64,000 nt of DNA from Sideroxyarcus emersonii (GTDB lineage: Bacteria > Pseudomonadota > Gammaproteobacteria > Burkholderiales > Gallionellaceae): contig NZ_AP023423.1 in assembly GCF_021654335.1 (NCBI RefSeq), forward strand, positions 1,363,001 to 1,427,000, in the 5' to 3' direction. The position numbers and the translations under genes were made by a program. The notes below the pieces were generated by a model. That model ran no database searches, was not told the DNA's origin, and saw only the letters and a program-made list of their open reading frames with translations. Shown in pieces: positions 19,710 through 28,299 of this stretch. Numbering within the stretch: the stretch's first letter is position 1; every line of letters begins with the position of its first letter.

Positions 19710-20453
19710 ATGACGCTACAAGGACAAATCGCACTGGTTACCGGCGCTTCGCGCGGCATCGGCCAGGCCATCGCACTGGAACTGGGCAAGCAGGGTGCAA
19801 CCGTAGTCGGCACCGCCACCAGCGACAAGGGCGCGCAAGCCATCAACGAATACCTGAGCGCAGCAGGAATCAAAGGGAAGGGCTTTGCGCTGAACGTCAA
19901 TGACGTGGCCCAGAGCGAACAGGTACTGGCCGCCATCCGCGAACAATTCGGCGAAATCTCCATCCTGGTGAACAACGCCGGCATTACCCGCGATAACCTG
20001 CTGGCACGCATGACCGACGAAGAGTGGGACGACGTCTTGGCGACCAACCTGAAATCCGTATTCCGCCTGAGCCGCGCCGTGCTGCGCGCCATGATGAAGG
20101 CGAGGGGCGGACGCATCATCAGCATCTCCTCGGTGGTCGGCAGCATGGGCAACCCAGGGCAGGCCAACTACGCCGCGTCCAAGGCCGGCATGGTCGGCTT
20201 CACCAAATCGCTGGCGCAGGAGATCGGCAGCCGCAACATTACCGTGAACTGCGTCGCCCCCGGCTTCATCGATACCGATATGACCCATGCTCTGGGTGAG
20301 GAGCAGCGCACCAAGCTGGTCGAGCATGTACCGCTGAAACGCCTTGGCCAGCCTGCCGATATCGCTGCCGCCGTGGCATTCCTGGCCGGTCCTGGCGCAG
20401 CCTACATCACCGGTGTCACCTTGCATGTGAATGGCGGGATGTACATGGAGTAA
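19710..20453 (+). CDS. fabG: 3-oxoacyl-ACP reductase
   Basis: A 247-residue NADPH-dependent short-chain reductase for the first reductive step of chain elongation. The cofactor motif is TGASRGIGQA, with NNAG and the catalytic Ser-Tyr-Lys in SSVVGS and NYAASKAG. AAGGGGAAGGGA precedes the ATG. The transcript meets a terminator 20 bases after the stop, before acpP. Confidence 0.96.
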   Translation: MTLQGQIALVTGASRGIGQAIALELGKQGATVVGTATSDKGAQAINEYLSAAGIKGKGFALNVNDVAQSEQVLAAIREQFGEISILVNNAGITRDNLLARMTDEEWDDVLATNLKSVFRLSRAVLRAMMKARGGRIISISSVVGSMGNPGQANYAASKAGMVGFTKSLAQEIGSRNITVNCVAPGFIDTDMTHALGEEQRTKLVEHVPLKRLGQPADIAAAVAFLAGPGAAYITGVTLHVNGGMYME

Positions 20454-20462
20454 ACGTGGTGT

Positions 20463-20491
20463 TTTGGAATTCGGCGCAAGTTTGGTAGAAT
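20463..20491 (+). promoter_or_regulatory. Promoter of acpP
   Basis: TTTGGA, 17 bp, TAGAAT. The -10 box lies inside the loop of the terminator hairpin at 20474-20504. Confidence 0.7.
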
Positions 20492-20504
20492 ACTTGCGCT
20501 TTTT
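20474..20504 (+). terminator. Hairpin terminator overlapping the acpP promoter
   Basis: A perfect 8-bp stem GCGCAAGT/ACTTGCGC with a 10-base loop is followed by five T. It sits between fabG and acpP and would cut readthrough while its DNA also carries the acpP -10 box. Confidence 0.75.
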
Positions 20505-20533
20505 GAACTTTAATCAGAGTAGGAGAATCAGGG

Positions 20534-20767
20534 ATGTCTAACGAACAACGAGTCAAGAAAATCGTAGCTGAGCAACTGGGTGTGAACGAATCCGAAGTCA
20601 AGAACGAGTCTTCTTTTGTGAACGATTTGGGTGCCGATTCCCTGGATACCGTAGAACTGGTTATGGCCTTGGAAGAAGAGTTCGGCGTTGAGATCCCTGA
20701 TGAAGATGCAGAGAAGATCACCACCGTGCAACAAGCGCTCGACTACGTCAACGCTCATTCCAAGTAA
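20534..20767 (+). CDS. acpP: Acyl carrier protein
   Basis: A 77-residue acidic helical protein. The phosphopantetheine-bearing Ser is in [10 protein letters not shown]. It carries growing acyl chains for all Fab enzymes of this cluster. It has its own promoter and a good ribosome-binding site (AGGAGA), expected for one of the most abundant cell proteins. Confidence 0.98.
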   Translation: MSNEQRVKKIVAEQLGVNESEVKNESSFVNDLGADSLDTVELVMALEEEFGVEIPDEDAEKITTVQQALDYVNAHSK

Positions 20768-20810
20768 TTTAGTCCGAATCTAATCGTTTCTTTCCGCAGC
20801 GGAGTCCAGT

Positions 20811-22043
20811 TTGGCTAGGCGCAGAGTTGTAGTGACCGGATTGGGCGCGATCACGCCCGTCGGTATGGGGGTTGCCGAAACATGGCAAAACATCGTGGCT
20901 GGCAAGTCCGGTATCGGGCGTATTACCCGTTTCGACCCCAGCCCGTTCGCCTGCCAGGTGGCGGGTGAGGTCAACGGCTTCGACGTAACCCAATACCTGC
21001 CGGCCAAGGATGCCCGGCGCATGGATCGCTTCGTGCATTTCGGCCTTGTGGCCGGAATGGAAGCTTTCAAGGACTCCGGCCTGACGGTAACCGAACAGAA
21101 CGCCGACCGCATCGGCGTATGCATCAGTTCCGGCATCGGCGGCCTGCCGATGATCGAAGAGACGCATAGCGACTTCCTGGCTGGCGGCCCGCGCAAGATT
21201 TCGCCTTTCTTCATTCCCGGCACCATCATCAACATGATCTCGGGCAACCTGTCCATCATGTACGGGTTGAAGGGGCCGAATTTCTCCGTTGTGACGGCTT
21301 GTACCACCGGCACGCACAGCATCGGCGAATCCGCGCGCATCATCGAATACGGCGACGCCGACGTCATGATCGCCGGCGGTTCCGAATCGACCATTTCGCC
21401 TCTGGCGGTCGGCGGCTTTTCTTCCGCCAAGGCATTGTCCACCCGTAACGACGACCCAGCCACGGCCAGCCGCCCCTGGGACAAGGATCGCGACGGCTTC
21501 GTCATGGGAGAGGGGGCCGGCGTGCTGGTACTGGAAGAGTACGAACATGCCAAGGCCCGTGGCGCCAAGATCTATGCCGAGATCACCGGCTATGGCATGA
21601 GCGCGGACGCCTATCACATGACCGCTCCCAGCACGGACGGCCCCAGGCGCAGCATGGTCAATGCGTTGCGCAATGCCGGCATCACCCCGGATCAGGTGCA
21701 ATACGTCAACGCGCACGGCACCTCCACGCCGCTGGGCGACAAGAACGAAACCGAAGCGATCAAGCTGGCTTTCGGCGATCATGCCAAGAAGCTGGTGGTG
21801 AGCTCCACCAAATCGATGACCGGCCACTTGCTGGGCGGGGCGGGCGGCATCGAGTCCCTGTTCTGCGTGCTGGCTATCCATCACCAGATCGCACCGCCCA
21901 CGATCAACGTGTTCGAGCAGGACCCGGAGTGCGATCTGGACTACTGTGCCAATACCGCACGCCAGATGAAGATCGATGTGGCGATCAATAACAATTTCGG
22001 CTTTGGCGGGACCAACGGCTCTCTGGTGTTCCGCAAGGTCTGA
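20811..22043 (+). CDS. fabF: 3-oxoacyl-ACP synthase II (KAS II)
   Basis: A 410-residue condensing enzyme that elongates acyl-ACP. The catalytic triad is Cys in TACTTGTHS, His in NAHGTSTPLGD and His in KSMTGHLLG. The start codon is TTG at 20811 (MARRRVVVTGLG), with CGGAG seven bases upstream. It lies 43 bases after acpP and is probably co-transcribed with it. Confidence 0.96.
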   Translation: MARRRVVVTGLGAITPVGMGVAETWQNIVAGKSGIGRITRFDPSPFACQVAGEVNGFDVTQYLPAKDARRMDRFVHFGLVAGMEAFKDSGLTVTEQNADRIGVCISSGIGGLPMIEETHSDFLAGGPRKISPFFIPGTIINMISGNLSIMYGLKGPNFSVVTACTTGTHSIGESARIIEYGDADVMIAGGSESTISPLAVGGFSSAKALSTRNDDPATASRPWDKDRDGFVMGEGAGVLVLEEYEHAKARGAKIYAEITGYGMSADAYHMTAPSTDGPRRSMVNALRNAGITPDQVQYVNAHGTSTPLGDKNETEAIKLAFGDHAKKLVVSSTKSMTGHLLGGAGGIESLFCVLAIHHQIAPPTINVFEQDPECDLDYCANTARQMKIDVAINNNFGFGGTNGSLVFRKV

Positions 22044-22055
22044 TCCCGCGCCGTG

Positions 22056-22865
22056 ATGCTGATCAACGGCGCGCCGGGCAATACAATCAATGCAGAAGAT
22101 CGCGGCCTGACCTACGGCGACGGCGTGTTCCGCACGCTGCTGATGCGGTCCGGACGTCCTGTATGCTGGGAACGCCAATACGCCAAACTGCAGCGCGATT
22201 GCGGTGCGCTGAAGATCCCTTGTCCTTCGGCGCTGATCCTGTTCAGCGAGCTGCAACAGCTTGGCAAGGCCCAGCCCGATGGAGTCGCCAAGATCATTAT
22301 CACCCGCGGCCCCTCTGCGAGAGGCTATGCGCCTCAAGCCCAATCCGAAGCAACCCGCATCCTTAGCGTCACTCCGCCGGTCGCGTATCCAGCGGAAAAT
22401 GCCATACAGGGCGTGCGCATGCATGCCTGCAAGATCCGCCTCGGGCACCAGCCGCTGCTGGCCGGCATCAAGCATCTGAACCGGCTCGAGAATGTGCTGG
22501 CAGCCAGTGAGCTGCAGGGACGCGACATGCCGGAAGGCTTGATGAGCGACAGCGCCGGTTATGTCATTGGCGGCACCCGCAGCAATTTGTTCATGTTGCG
22601 CGGTAATATCCTCTATACGCCGAACCTGTCGCGTTGCGGCGTGGCTGGGGTGCAGCGCGACCGCGTGATGGACTGGGGCAAGCACCATGGCGTAACCTGC
22701 AAGGTGGCCGACCTCCGTTTGGAAGAACTGGTCCAGGCCGACGAGATATTCGTTGTAAACAGCGTATTCGGGTTATGGCCGGTATGCGAACTCGCCGCCT
22801 ACCGGCGCACGACGCATCCACTGGCCTGGAAAATACAGGAATGGTTGAAAGATGAGCATCATTAA
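22056..22865 (+). CDS. pabC: Aminodeoxychorismate lyase
   Basis: A 269-residue class IV PLP enzyme that splits 4-amino-4-deoxychorismate into p-aminobenzoate and pyruvate for folate synthesis. The PLP lysine is in AGIKHLNRLENVL. It starts at ATG 22056 (GTG 22053 adds one residue), 12 bases after fabF. It overlaps mltG by 14 bases. The fabF-pabC-mltG order is the common proteobacterial one. Confidence 0.92.
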   Translation: MLINGAPGNTINAEDRGLTYGDGVFRTLLMRSGRPVCWERQYAKLQRDCGALKIPCPSALILFSELQQLGKAQPDGVAKIIITRGPSARGYAPQAQSEATRILSVTPPVAYPAENAIQGVRMHACKIRLGHQPLLAGIKHLNRLENVLAASELQGRDMPEGLMSDSAGYVIGGTRSNLFMLRGNILYTPNLSRCGVAGVQRDRVMDWGKHHGVTCKVADLRLEELVQADEIFVVNSVFGLWPVCELAAYRRTTHPLAWKIQEWLKDEHH

Positions 22866-23844
22866 AGAATTGGCGTTGTGGCTGCTGTTCGTACTGGTCA
22901 TCGTGGCAGGCCTGTTCACTTACTATGCGCGTACCCCGATCCCGCTGGAGCATACCCCGTTCGAATTCTCGCTGAAGCAGGGTAGCAGCCTGAAAAGCGC
23001 CGCGCATCAGATGCAACAGGCTGGCGGCCTGAACAACGAATGGCTGTTCGTATTGCTGGCCAGAGGGCTGCGCAAGGCGTCGCAGATCAAGCCTGGAAAC
23101 TACCAGTTGGAACACGAAGTGACGCCGTTGCAGCTGCTGAACATGATCAGCAAAGGACAAGTCGAGCAGAGCTCCGTTACGATCATAGAAGGCTCCACCT
23201 TCAAGGAGTTACGTTCCATACTGAATTCGGATTCCACCTTGCGCCACGACAGCCAGCAGCTGTCGGATGCGGAGATCCTGAAACGTATCGGTGCGAGCGA
23301 AACGGTTGCCGAAGGCCTGTTTTTTCCGGATACCTATAACTATGCCAATGGCAGCAGCGACCTGAAAGTGCTGAAGCGCGCATATCAGCTGATGCAACGC
23401 AACCTGCAGGATAGCTGGAAGAAGCGCGATCCCGACCTGCCGTTCGAGACGCCTTATCAGGCGCTGATCCTAGCCTCCATCGTGGAAAAAGAGACCGGAC
23501 AATCCAGCGACCGCCCCATGATCGCCTCGGTCTTCATCAATCGCCTGCGCAAGAACATGCGGTTGCAGACCGACCCGACCGTCATTTATGGCTTGGGAGA
23601 CAAGTTCGATGGCAATCTGCGCAAGCGTGACCTTACGCACGACACGCCGTATAACACCTACACCCGCGATGGGTTGACGCCGACCCCGATCGCGTTGCCC
23701 GGGGCCGCTTCCTTGCAGGCAGTGCTGCATCCGGCAGCCAGTCATGCCTTGTATTTTGTCGCGCGCGGCGATGGAAGTTCGCAATTCTCCAACTCCCTGG
23801 CCGAACATAACAATGCGGTTAACCGTTATCAATTAAAGAAATGA
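22852..23844 (+). CDS. mltG: Endolytic murein transglycosylase MltG
   Basis: A 330-residue YceG-family enzyme with one N-terminal transmembrane helix (about 7-25). A LysM-like subdomain is followed by the catalytic domain. The catalytic Glu is in [10 protein letters not shown], and QTDPTVIYG is a family motif. It cleaves nascent glycan strands in the periplasm and may set chain length. It overlaps both pabC and tmk (4 bases), so the genes are tightly coupled. Confidence 0.95.
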   Translation: MSIIKELALWLLFVLVIVAGLFTYYARTPIPLEHTPFEFSLKQGSSLKSAAHQMQQAGGLNNEWLFVLLARGLRKASQIKPGNYQLEHEVTPLQLLNMISKGQVEQSSVTIIEGSTFKELRSILNSDSTLRHDSQQLSDAEILKRIGASETVAEGLFFPDTYNYANGSSDLKVLKRAYQLMQRNLQDSWKKRDPDLPFETPYQALILASIVEKETGQSSDRPMIASVFINRLRKNMRLQTDPTVIYGLGDKFDGNLRKRDLTHDTPYNTYTRDGLTPTPIALPGAASLQAVLHPAASHALYFVARGDGSSQFSNSLAEHNNAVNRYQLKK

Positions 23845-24449
23845 ACTCAGCCAAATTCATCACTTTCGAAGGCGTGGACGGGGCAGGGAAGAGCACCCAC
23901 CTGGAGTGGTTCGCCAATGTGTTACGCCAGCGCGGCATAGATCTGCTGGTGACGCGAGAGCCAGGCGGTACCCCGATGGGGGAACGTTTGCGCGAGATTT
24001 TGCTGAATCAGCCGATGCATGCCGAGACCGAAGCGCTGTTGATGTTTGCGGCACGCCGTGAACACGTCGAGCAAGTTATCCGCCCGGCGCTGCAACGCGG
24101 CACCTGGGTCATTTCGGATCGTTTCAGCGATGCCAGTTTTGCCTATCAGGGCGGCGGCAGGGGGGTGGCGCTGGCAAAACTGGAGCAACTGGAGCAATGG
24201 GTGCATGGCGATCTGCAGCCCGATCTGACCCTGTTGTTCGATATCCCGATCGAAATCGCGCGGCAGCGTCTTGCCAATAACGTCAGCCTAGACCGCTTCG
24301 AACAGGAACGGGGCGAATTCTTCGAGCGCGTCAGGCAGGCGTATCTCGCCAGGGCTGCCCAAAGCCCGCAACGTTTTGCCGTCATTCACGCCGAAAAGAC
24401 TATGGCTGAAGTTCAACAGGCTTTGGCACAGATTGTCGCATCGCTTTGA
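23841..24449 (+). CDS. tmk: Thymidylate kinase
   Basis: A 202-residue kinase that phosphorylates dTMP to dTDP. The P-loop is [12 protein letters not shown], the DR(Y/F/S) motif is [13 protein letters not shown], and the lid region is [13 protein letters not shown]. It starts at the mltG stop (ATGA) and is followed directly by holB, the same order as in E. coli. Confidence 0.96.
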   Translation: MNSAKFITFEGVDGAGKSTHLEWFANVLRQRGIDLLVTREPGGTPMGERLREILLNQPMHAETEALLMFAARREHVEQVIRPALQRGTWVISDRFSDASFAYQGGGRGVALAKLEQLEQWVHGDLQPDLTLLFDIPIEIARQRLANNVSLDRFEQERGEFFERVRQAYLARAAQSPQRFAVIHAEKTMAEVQQALAQIVASL

Positions 24450-24450
24450 A

Positions 24451-25458
24451 ATGAAACCATTCTATCCATGGCAAACCGGATCGTGGCAAGCCCTGCAAGG
24501 GCTGCGCAGCCGGCTACCCCATGCATTGCTGCTGAAAGGAGCGCAGGGGATAGGAAAACTCGACTTGGCGCTGAATTTCGCCCAGTCTTTGCTGTGCGAA
24601 AATCCGTCGGCAGAAGGTGTGGCTTGTCAGGAATGCAGTTCCTGTCACTGGTTCGAGCAGGACAGCCATCCCGATTTTCGCCTCATCCAGCCAGATGCGC
24701 TGACCGCGGCCGATGATTCCGATGACAAGCCCGGCGGCAAAAAACCATCGCGCGAGATTTCCGTTGACCAGATACGCGATCTTTCCGGCTTTTCCAACCT
24801 GTCTGCCCATTGCGGCGGATACCGCGTCGTGATTATCAACCCGGCGGAAGCAATGAACAGCAATGCGGCCAACTCCTTGCTCAAAACACTGGAAGAACCG
24901 ACAGACAAGTTGTTGTTTATTTTGGTCACTCATAAGCCGCAGCAACTGCTGCCGACCATACTCAGCCGCTGTCTCGGCTTTGCTGTGCATACTCCGACGC
25001 TTGCGGCCGGAACTGCCTGGCTCGCCCAGCAAGGTATCAAAAACCCGGAACACGCGCTGGCGCAAACCGGTTTCGCCCCCCTGCAAGCCTTGAACTGGGC
25101 CGAGTCGGGCGAGGGCGCGGAAGAACGCAATGTACTGCTGTCCGCTATCAGGCAGCCGAGCAAACTGGACGTCCTGGCGCTGGCCGACAGCCTGCAGCGC
25201 AGCACGCCGGTGCATGTCATCCATTGTTTGCAGCAATGGTGTCACGACCTCGCCAGCGCCAAACTGGCAGGCGCAGTCCGCTATTTCCCAGAGCAATCAG
25301 CTGTTATCACCAGGCTTGCCGAGGGCGTCTCGGCTGCTGCGTTGATGCGTTTTCAGAAGGAACTGCTCGAGGCGCGCCGAGCCGCATTTCATCCGCTCAA
25401 CCCGAGGCTGTTCCTCGAATCCTTGTTATTGTCTTACCGGCAGATGTTTGCCGCCTGA
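24451..25458 (+). CDS. holB: DNA polymerase III delta' subunit
   Basis: A 335-residue AAA+ clamp-loader subunit. It has a degenerate P-loop GAQGIGKLDLA, a zinc-binding Cys cluster (CENPSAEGVACQECSSC) and the sensor region EAMNSNAANSLLKTLEEP. With delta and tau/gamma it opens and loads the beta clamp. The start at 24451 (MKPFYPWQ) is one base after the tmk stop. A longer reading from within tmk is unlikely. Confidence 0.93.
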   Translation: MKPFYPWQTGSWQALQGLRSRLPHALLLKGAQGIGKLDLALNFAQSLLCENPSAEGVACQECSSCHWFEQDSHPDFRLIQPDALTAADDSDDKPGGKKPSREISVDQIRDLSGFSNLSAHCGGYRVVIINPAEAMNSNAANSLLKTLEEPTDKLLFILVTHKPQQLLPTILSRCLGFAVHTPTLAAGTAWLAQQGIKNPEHALAQTGFAPLQALNWAESGEGAEERNVLLSAIRQPSKLDVLALADSLQRSTPVHVIHCLQQWCHDLASAKLAGAVRYFPEQSAVITRLAEGVSAAALMRFQKELLEARRAAFHPLNPRLFLESLLLSYRQMFAA

Positions 25459-25466
25459 TCTGATCC

Positions 25467-26234
25467 ATGTTCATCGATTCCCATTGCCACCTAAATTTCC
25501 CCGATCTGGCAGGTCAGCTTGAGTCCATTTTCGCCAATATGCGGGATAACCAGGTTTCGCATGCCTTGTGCGTCTCGGTCGATTTGCCCTCATTTCCGCA
25601 GGTGCTGGAACTGGCCCACAGTCACGACAACCTGTATGCCTCGGTCGGCGTTCATCCCGACTACGAATTGGAGGTCGAGCCCACCCAGGCTGAACTGGTT
25701 CGTCTGGCGCAGCACCCGAAAGTCGTCGCCATCGGCGAAACCGGCCTGGATTATTATCGCCTGACCGGTAATCTGGAATGGCAGCGCGAACGTTTCCGTA
25801 CTCATATTCGTGCCGCCCGTGAATGCGGCAAACCGCTCATCATCCACACCCGGTCGGCCGCGCAGGATACGCTGCGCATCATGGCCGAGGAAAATGCCGG
25901 CAGCGTCGGCGGAGTGATGCACTGTTTCACCGAGAACCTTGAAGTCGCCAATGCGGCGATCGATCTTGGATTCTTCATCTCGTTTTCGGGCATCCTGACG
26001 TTTAAGAACGCGACCATCATCAAGGGGGTTGCGCAAAGCATTCCTCTCGACAGGATGCTGATCGAAACGGATTCTCCTTATCTGGCCCCGACACCGCATC
26101 GAGGCAAAACCAACCAGCCGGCCTACGTGAAGCATGTTGCCGAGGAGATCGCCAGATTGCGGAATATCACGGTCGATGAAGTTGGGCTGGCAACCACACG
26201 CAACTTCAAACGGTTGTTCCTGAATCAGCTGTAG
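25467..26234 (+). CDS. TatD-family metal-dependent hydrolase (YcfH-like)
   Basis: A 255-residue TIM-barrel hydrolase. The N-terminal DSHCHLN gives the HxH metal motif, and further ligands are in GETGLDYYR, IHTRSA, HCFTEN and ETDSPYLAP. Relatives are 3'-5' DNA exonucleases or D-aminoacyl-type hydrolases. It closes the fab-tmk-holB operon, nine bases after holB. Confidence 0.93.
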   Translation: MFIDSHCHLNFPDLAGQLESIFANMRDNQVSHALCVSVDLPSFPQVLELAHSHDNLYASVGVHPDYELEVEPTQAELVRLAQHPKVVAIGETGLDYYRLTGNLEWQRERFRTHIRAARECGKPLIIHTRSAAQDTLRIMAEENAGSVGGVMHCFTENLEVANAAIDLGFFISFSGILTFKNATIIKGVAQSIPLDRMLIETDSPYLAPTPHRGKTNQPAYVKHVAEEIARLRNITVDEVGLATTRNFKRLFLNQL

Positions 26235-26295
26235 TTAATTGATATTGAATGGATTAAAGTCGAAGCCGCTTTGTCTTCATCACACCTTTTTTGCG

Positions 26296-26311
26296 CATAA
26301 TGTATATTATG
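26296..26311. promoter_or_regulatory. 16-bp palindrome upstream of the MATE gene
   Basis: CATAATGTATATTATG: the 6-bp arms CATAAT/ATTATG are separated by GTAT and lie 16 bases before the MATE start codon. It could be a repressor site overlapping the promoter. No -35 box is obvious. Confidence 0.4.
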
Positions 26312-26327
26312 TAAAATTGTAAAAATC

Positions 26328-27707
26328 ATGCGGCAACTAATTGCGGATAAGCCCGGCGACGGCCACTCCCCATCCCAAACCAGAGAACTGCTGCAATTTG
26401 CCTGGCCGGTCCTGATTGCCCAGCTTGCCTTGATGACAAACAGCGTAATCGATACCGCGATGGCCGGCCGGTTGTCCGCGATCGATCTGGCCGCAGTAGG
26501 AATTGCCTCCTCGATCATGGCCACCGTGCTGATGTCACTGATCAGCGTGCTGCTCGCGCTCCCGCCGATAATTGCCCACTTATATGGTGCCGGGCAACGC
26601 GCAGACATAGGCCGCGAGATCCATCAGAGCATCTGGATTTCCCTGGTGCTCGCGCTTGTGGCGATCACTCTGCTTTGCTTCCCTGAGCCGTTCATCGCAA
26701 TCTCGTCGCTGCAACCCGTGGTAGAAAGCAAAGTCAGAGCCTATCTGGCAGCATCAGCATGGGGTGTGCCTGCCACCATTGCGCTGAGAATATTCTTTGG
26801 CCTATCGACAGGCATTGGCCGCCCGCAACCTGTCATGTTCATCAACCTGATGGCCCTGCTATTCAAAATCCCCCTGAATGCGGTCTTAATGTTTGGCTTG
26901 CTGGGATTCCCGGCGATGGGGGCAACGGGCTGTCCGGTTGCCACGGCACTGGATGCCTGGCTGATGGCTGTGTTCGTGTGGATCTGGTGCCTGCGACATC
27001 CGGATTACACGGAATTCAAGATACAGGCTCGATTCACCCTGCCAGACTGGGAAGCGATCTGGAATTTCTTGCGCCTGGGTATCCCCATCGGACTTACTTT
27101 CGTTGCCGACGTGACTGCGTTCACCATGATGGCGCTATTTATTGCCAGGCTCGGGCCGGTCGTGTCAGGCGCCCACCAGATCGCGGCGAATCTCGCCGCC
27201 ATGGCATTCATGGTTCCGCTATCGCTTGGCAATGCAACCGCAGTAATGGCCGGACAAGCCATTGGCGCAGGACAACCCGAACGTGCCAGGCATATCAGTT
27301 GGCTAGGGATCCGCCTTGGCATGTCGATCGCGGTTGTCATCAGCTTGCTGTTCTGGCTAGGTTCGCCACAAATCGCAGCCATCTATACGACAGATCCGCA
27401 GGTCCAGAAGATCGCTATCCCCCTGATTGCGCTGGTCGGTTTGTATCACCTTGGCGATGCGTTACAGGCAGTGGCCGTCAATGCCCTGCGGGGATACAAG
27501 AAGTCAGCCGTACCGATGCTGATCTATGCCTCCGTCCTGTGGGGATTGGGCCTGGGGGGCGGGATCCTGCTGGGGTTGACAGACAAACTCGGTCCGCCAC
27601 GCGGAGCGGTCGGCTTCTGGATCGCTGCTATCGGCAGTCTTTGGCTGGTAGCCGGCCTAGTTGCGCTATACCTCAATGCTGTCAGCAGAGTGCATCGGCG
27701 CATTTAA
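26328..27707 (+). CDS. MATE-family multidrug/cation efflux transporter
   Basis: A 459-residue inner-membrane protein with about 12 transmembrane helices in two related halves. It has MATE features such as AWPVLIAQLALM near the N-terminus, TAMAGRLSAIDLAAVGIA in helix 2 and GAHQIAANLAAMAFMVPLS in the second half. It probably exports cationic drugs or metabolites using a Na+ or H+ gradient (DinF/NorM type). It is a single gene with an AT-rich leader. Confidence 0.9.
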   Translation: MRQLIADKPGDGHSPSQTRELLQFAWPVLIAQLALMTNSVIDTAMAGRLSAIDLAAVGIASSIMATVLMSLISVLLALPPIIAHLYGAGQRADIGREIHQSIWISLVLALVAITLLCFPEPFIAISSLQPVVESKVRAYLAASAWGVPATIALRIFFGLSTGIGRPQPVMFINLMALLFKIPLNAVLMFGLLGFPAMGATGCPVATALDAWLMAVFVWIWCLRHPDYTEFKIQARFTLPDWEAIWNFLRLGIPIGLTFVADVTAFTMMALFIARLGPVVSGAHQIAANLAAMAFMVPLSLGNATAVMAGQAIGAGQPERARHISWLGIRLGMSIAVVISLLFWLGSPQIAAIYTTDPQVQKIAIPLIALVGLYHLGDALQAVAVNALRGYKKSAVPMLIYASVLWGLGLGGGILLGLTDKLGPPRGAVGFWIAAIGSLWLVAGLVALYLNAVSRVHRRI

Positions 27708-27915
27708 AGGCAGTCGCACAATACTTGACAAGTTAACTAGGTAATGCAAGCATGATCCCACGGTTTGCTGATGATCAGGCAGCGCGCTTCAATTGCCAGG
27801 TCGGCACATTCCGTTTCTCACGTTGATTGGTACGGCAAGCAAAGAAACAAAGGCGGATCGGTGTCAATCTCGACATTAATCCTGAGTTGATTTTTAATTT
27901 TCCAAGGAGAGTTAA

Positions 27916-28035
27916 ATGTCTATAGTCCCATTTGTTATTTTTGGTATCGTCGTCGTTGCCGCAATCATCATCTGGATTGATGATGCAGCCATACATAGAG
28001 TCACCCACCACGATGATCTGATGCACGGACACTGA
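27916..28035 (+). CDS. 39-residue histidine-rich single-pass membrane peptide
   Basis: This short gene is a good candidate despite its size. ATG 27916 is preceded by AAGGAGA at ideal spacing and the frame ends in TGA at 28035. A strong intrinsic terminator follows 21 bases later. The peptide has one hydrophobic helix (residues about 4-20, VPFVIFG...VVVAAIIIW) and a polar tail with five His and four Asp (IDDAAIHRVTHH then DDLMHGH), able to bind metal. I know no family for it. It lies between the MATE gene and tRNA-Val as its own unit. The 208 bases upstream hold no clear promoter, only a TTGACA at 27725. Confidence 0.65.
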   Translation: MSIVPFVIFGIVVVAAIIIWIDDAAIHRVTHHDDLMHGH

Positions 28036-28055
28036 TTCGTCGGAGGGATAAATTG

Positions 28056-28085
28056 AAGGGTTGGCGTAATTGCCAACCCTTTTTC
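28056..28085 (+). terminator. Strong intrinsic terminator after the 39-aa gene
   Basis: AGGGTTGGC/GCCAACCCT, six-base loop, then five T. It ends the small peptide transcript before the oppositely oriented tRNA-Val. Confidence 0.88.
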
Positions 28086-28106
28086 ATTGGAAAGTCTGTA
28101 GCGAAC

Positions 28107-28181
28107 TGGTGGGCGGTACTGGGTTCGAACCAGTGACCCCTGCCGTGTGAAGGCAGTGCTCTACCGCTGAGCTAACCGCCC
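28107..28181 (-). tRNA. tRNA-Val (CAC)
   Basis: A 75-nt tRNA with acceptor GGGCGGT/ACCGCCC, discriminator A and encoded CCA. The anticodon stem-loop is CTGCC-TTCACAC-GGCAG, giving anticodon CAC for GTG codons. D and T loops are canonical. Confidence 0.95.
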
Positions 28182-28195
28182 GATAGAGGGCGCGC

Positions 28196-28225
28196 ATTTA
28201 ATCATAGGGAAACATATATGGTCAA
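28196..28225 (-). promoter_or_regulatory. Promoter of tRNA-Val
   Basis: TTGACC, 18 bp, TTAAAT on the minus strand, followed by GCGCGCC. It is divergent from and close to the gltX promoter. Confidence 0.6.
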
Positions 28226-28229
28226 TTTC

Positions 28230-28259
28230 TTTATCGGTATTGGCCAACTATCGTAGAAT
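28230..28259 (+). promoter_or_regulatory. Promoter of gltX
   Basis: TTTATC, 18 bp, TAGAAT, then GCGCGGC. The gltX ATG is 41 bases downstream of the -10 box. Confidence 0.55.
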
Positions 28260-28299
28260 GCGCGGCTTCATTTCAAGCCCCATCAAACAGGAAAGCAAC

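Noticed and set aside
20769..22688. 639-codon open frame antisense to fabF and pabC
   Set aside because: The two sense genes have intact catalytic motifs; the antisense translation is typical of high-GC shadow frames.
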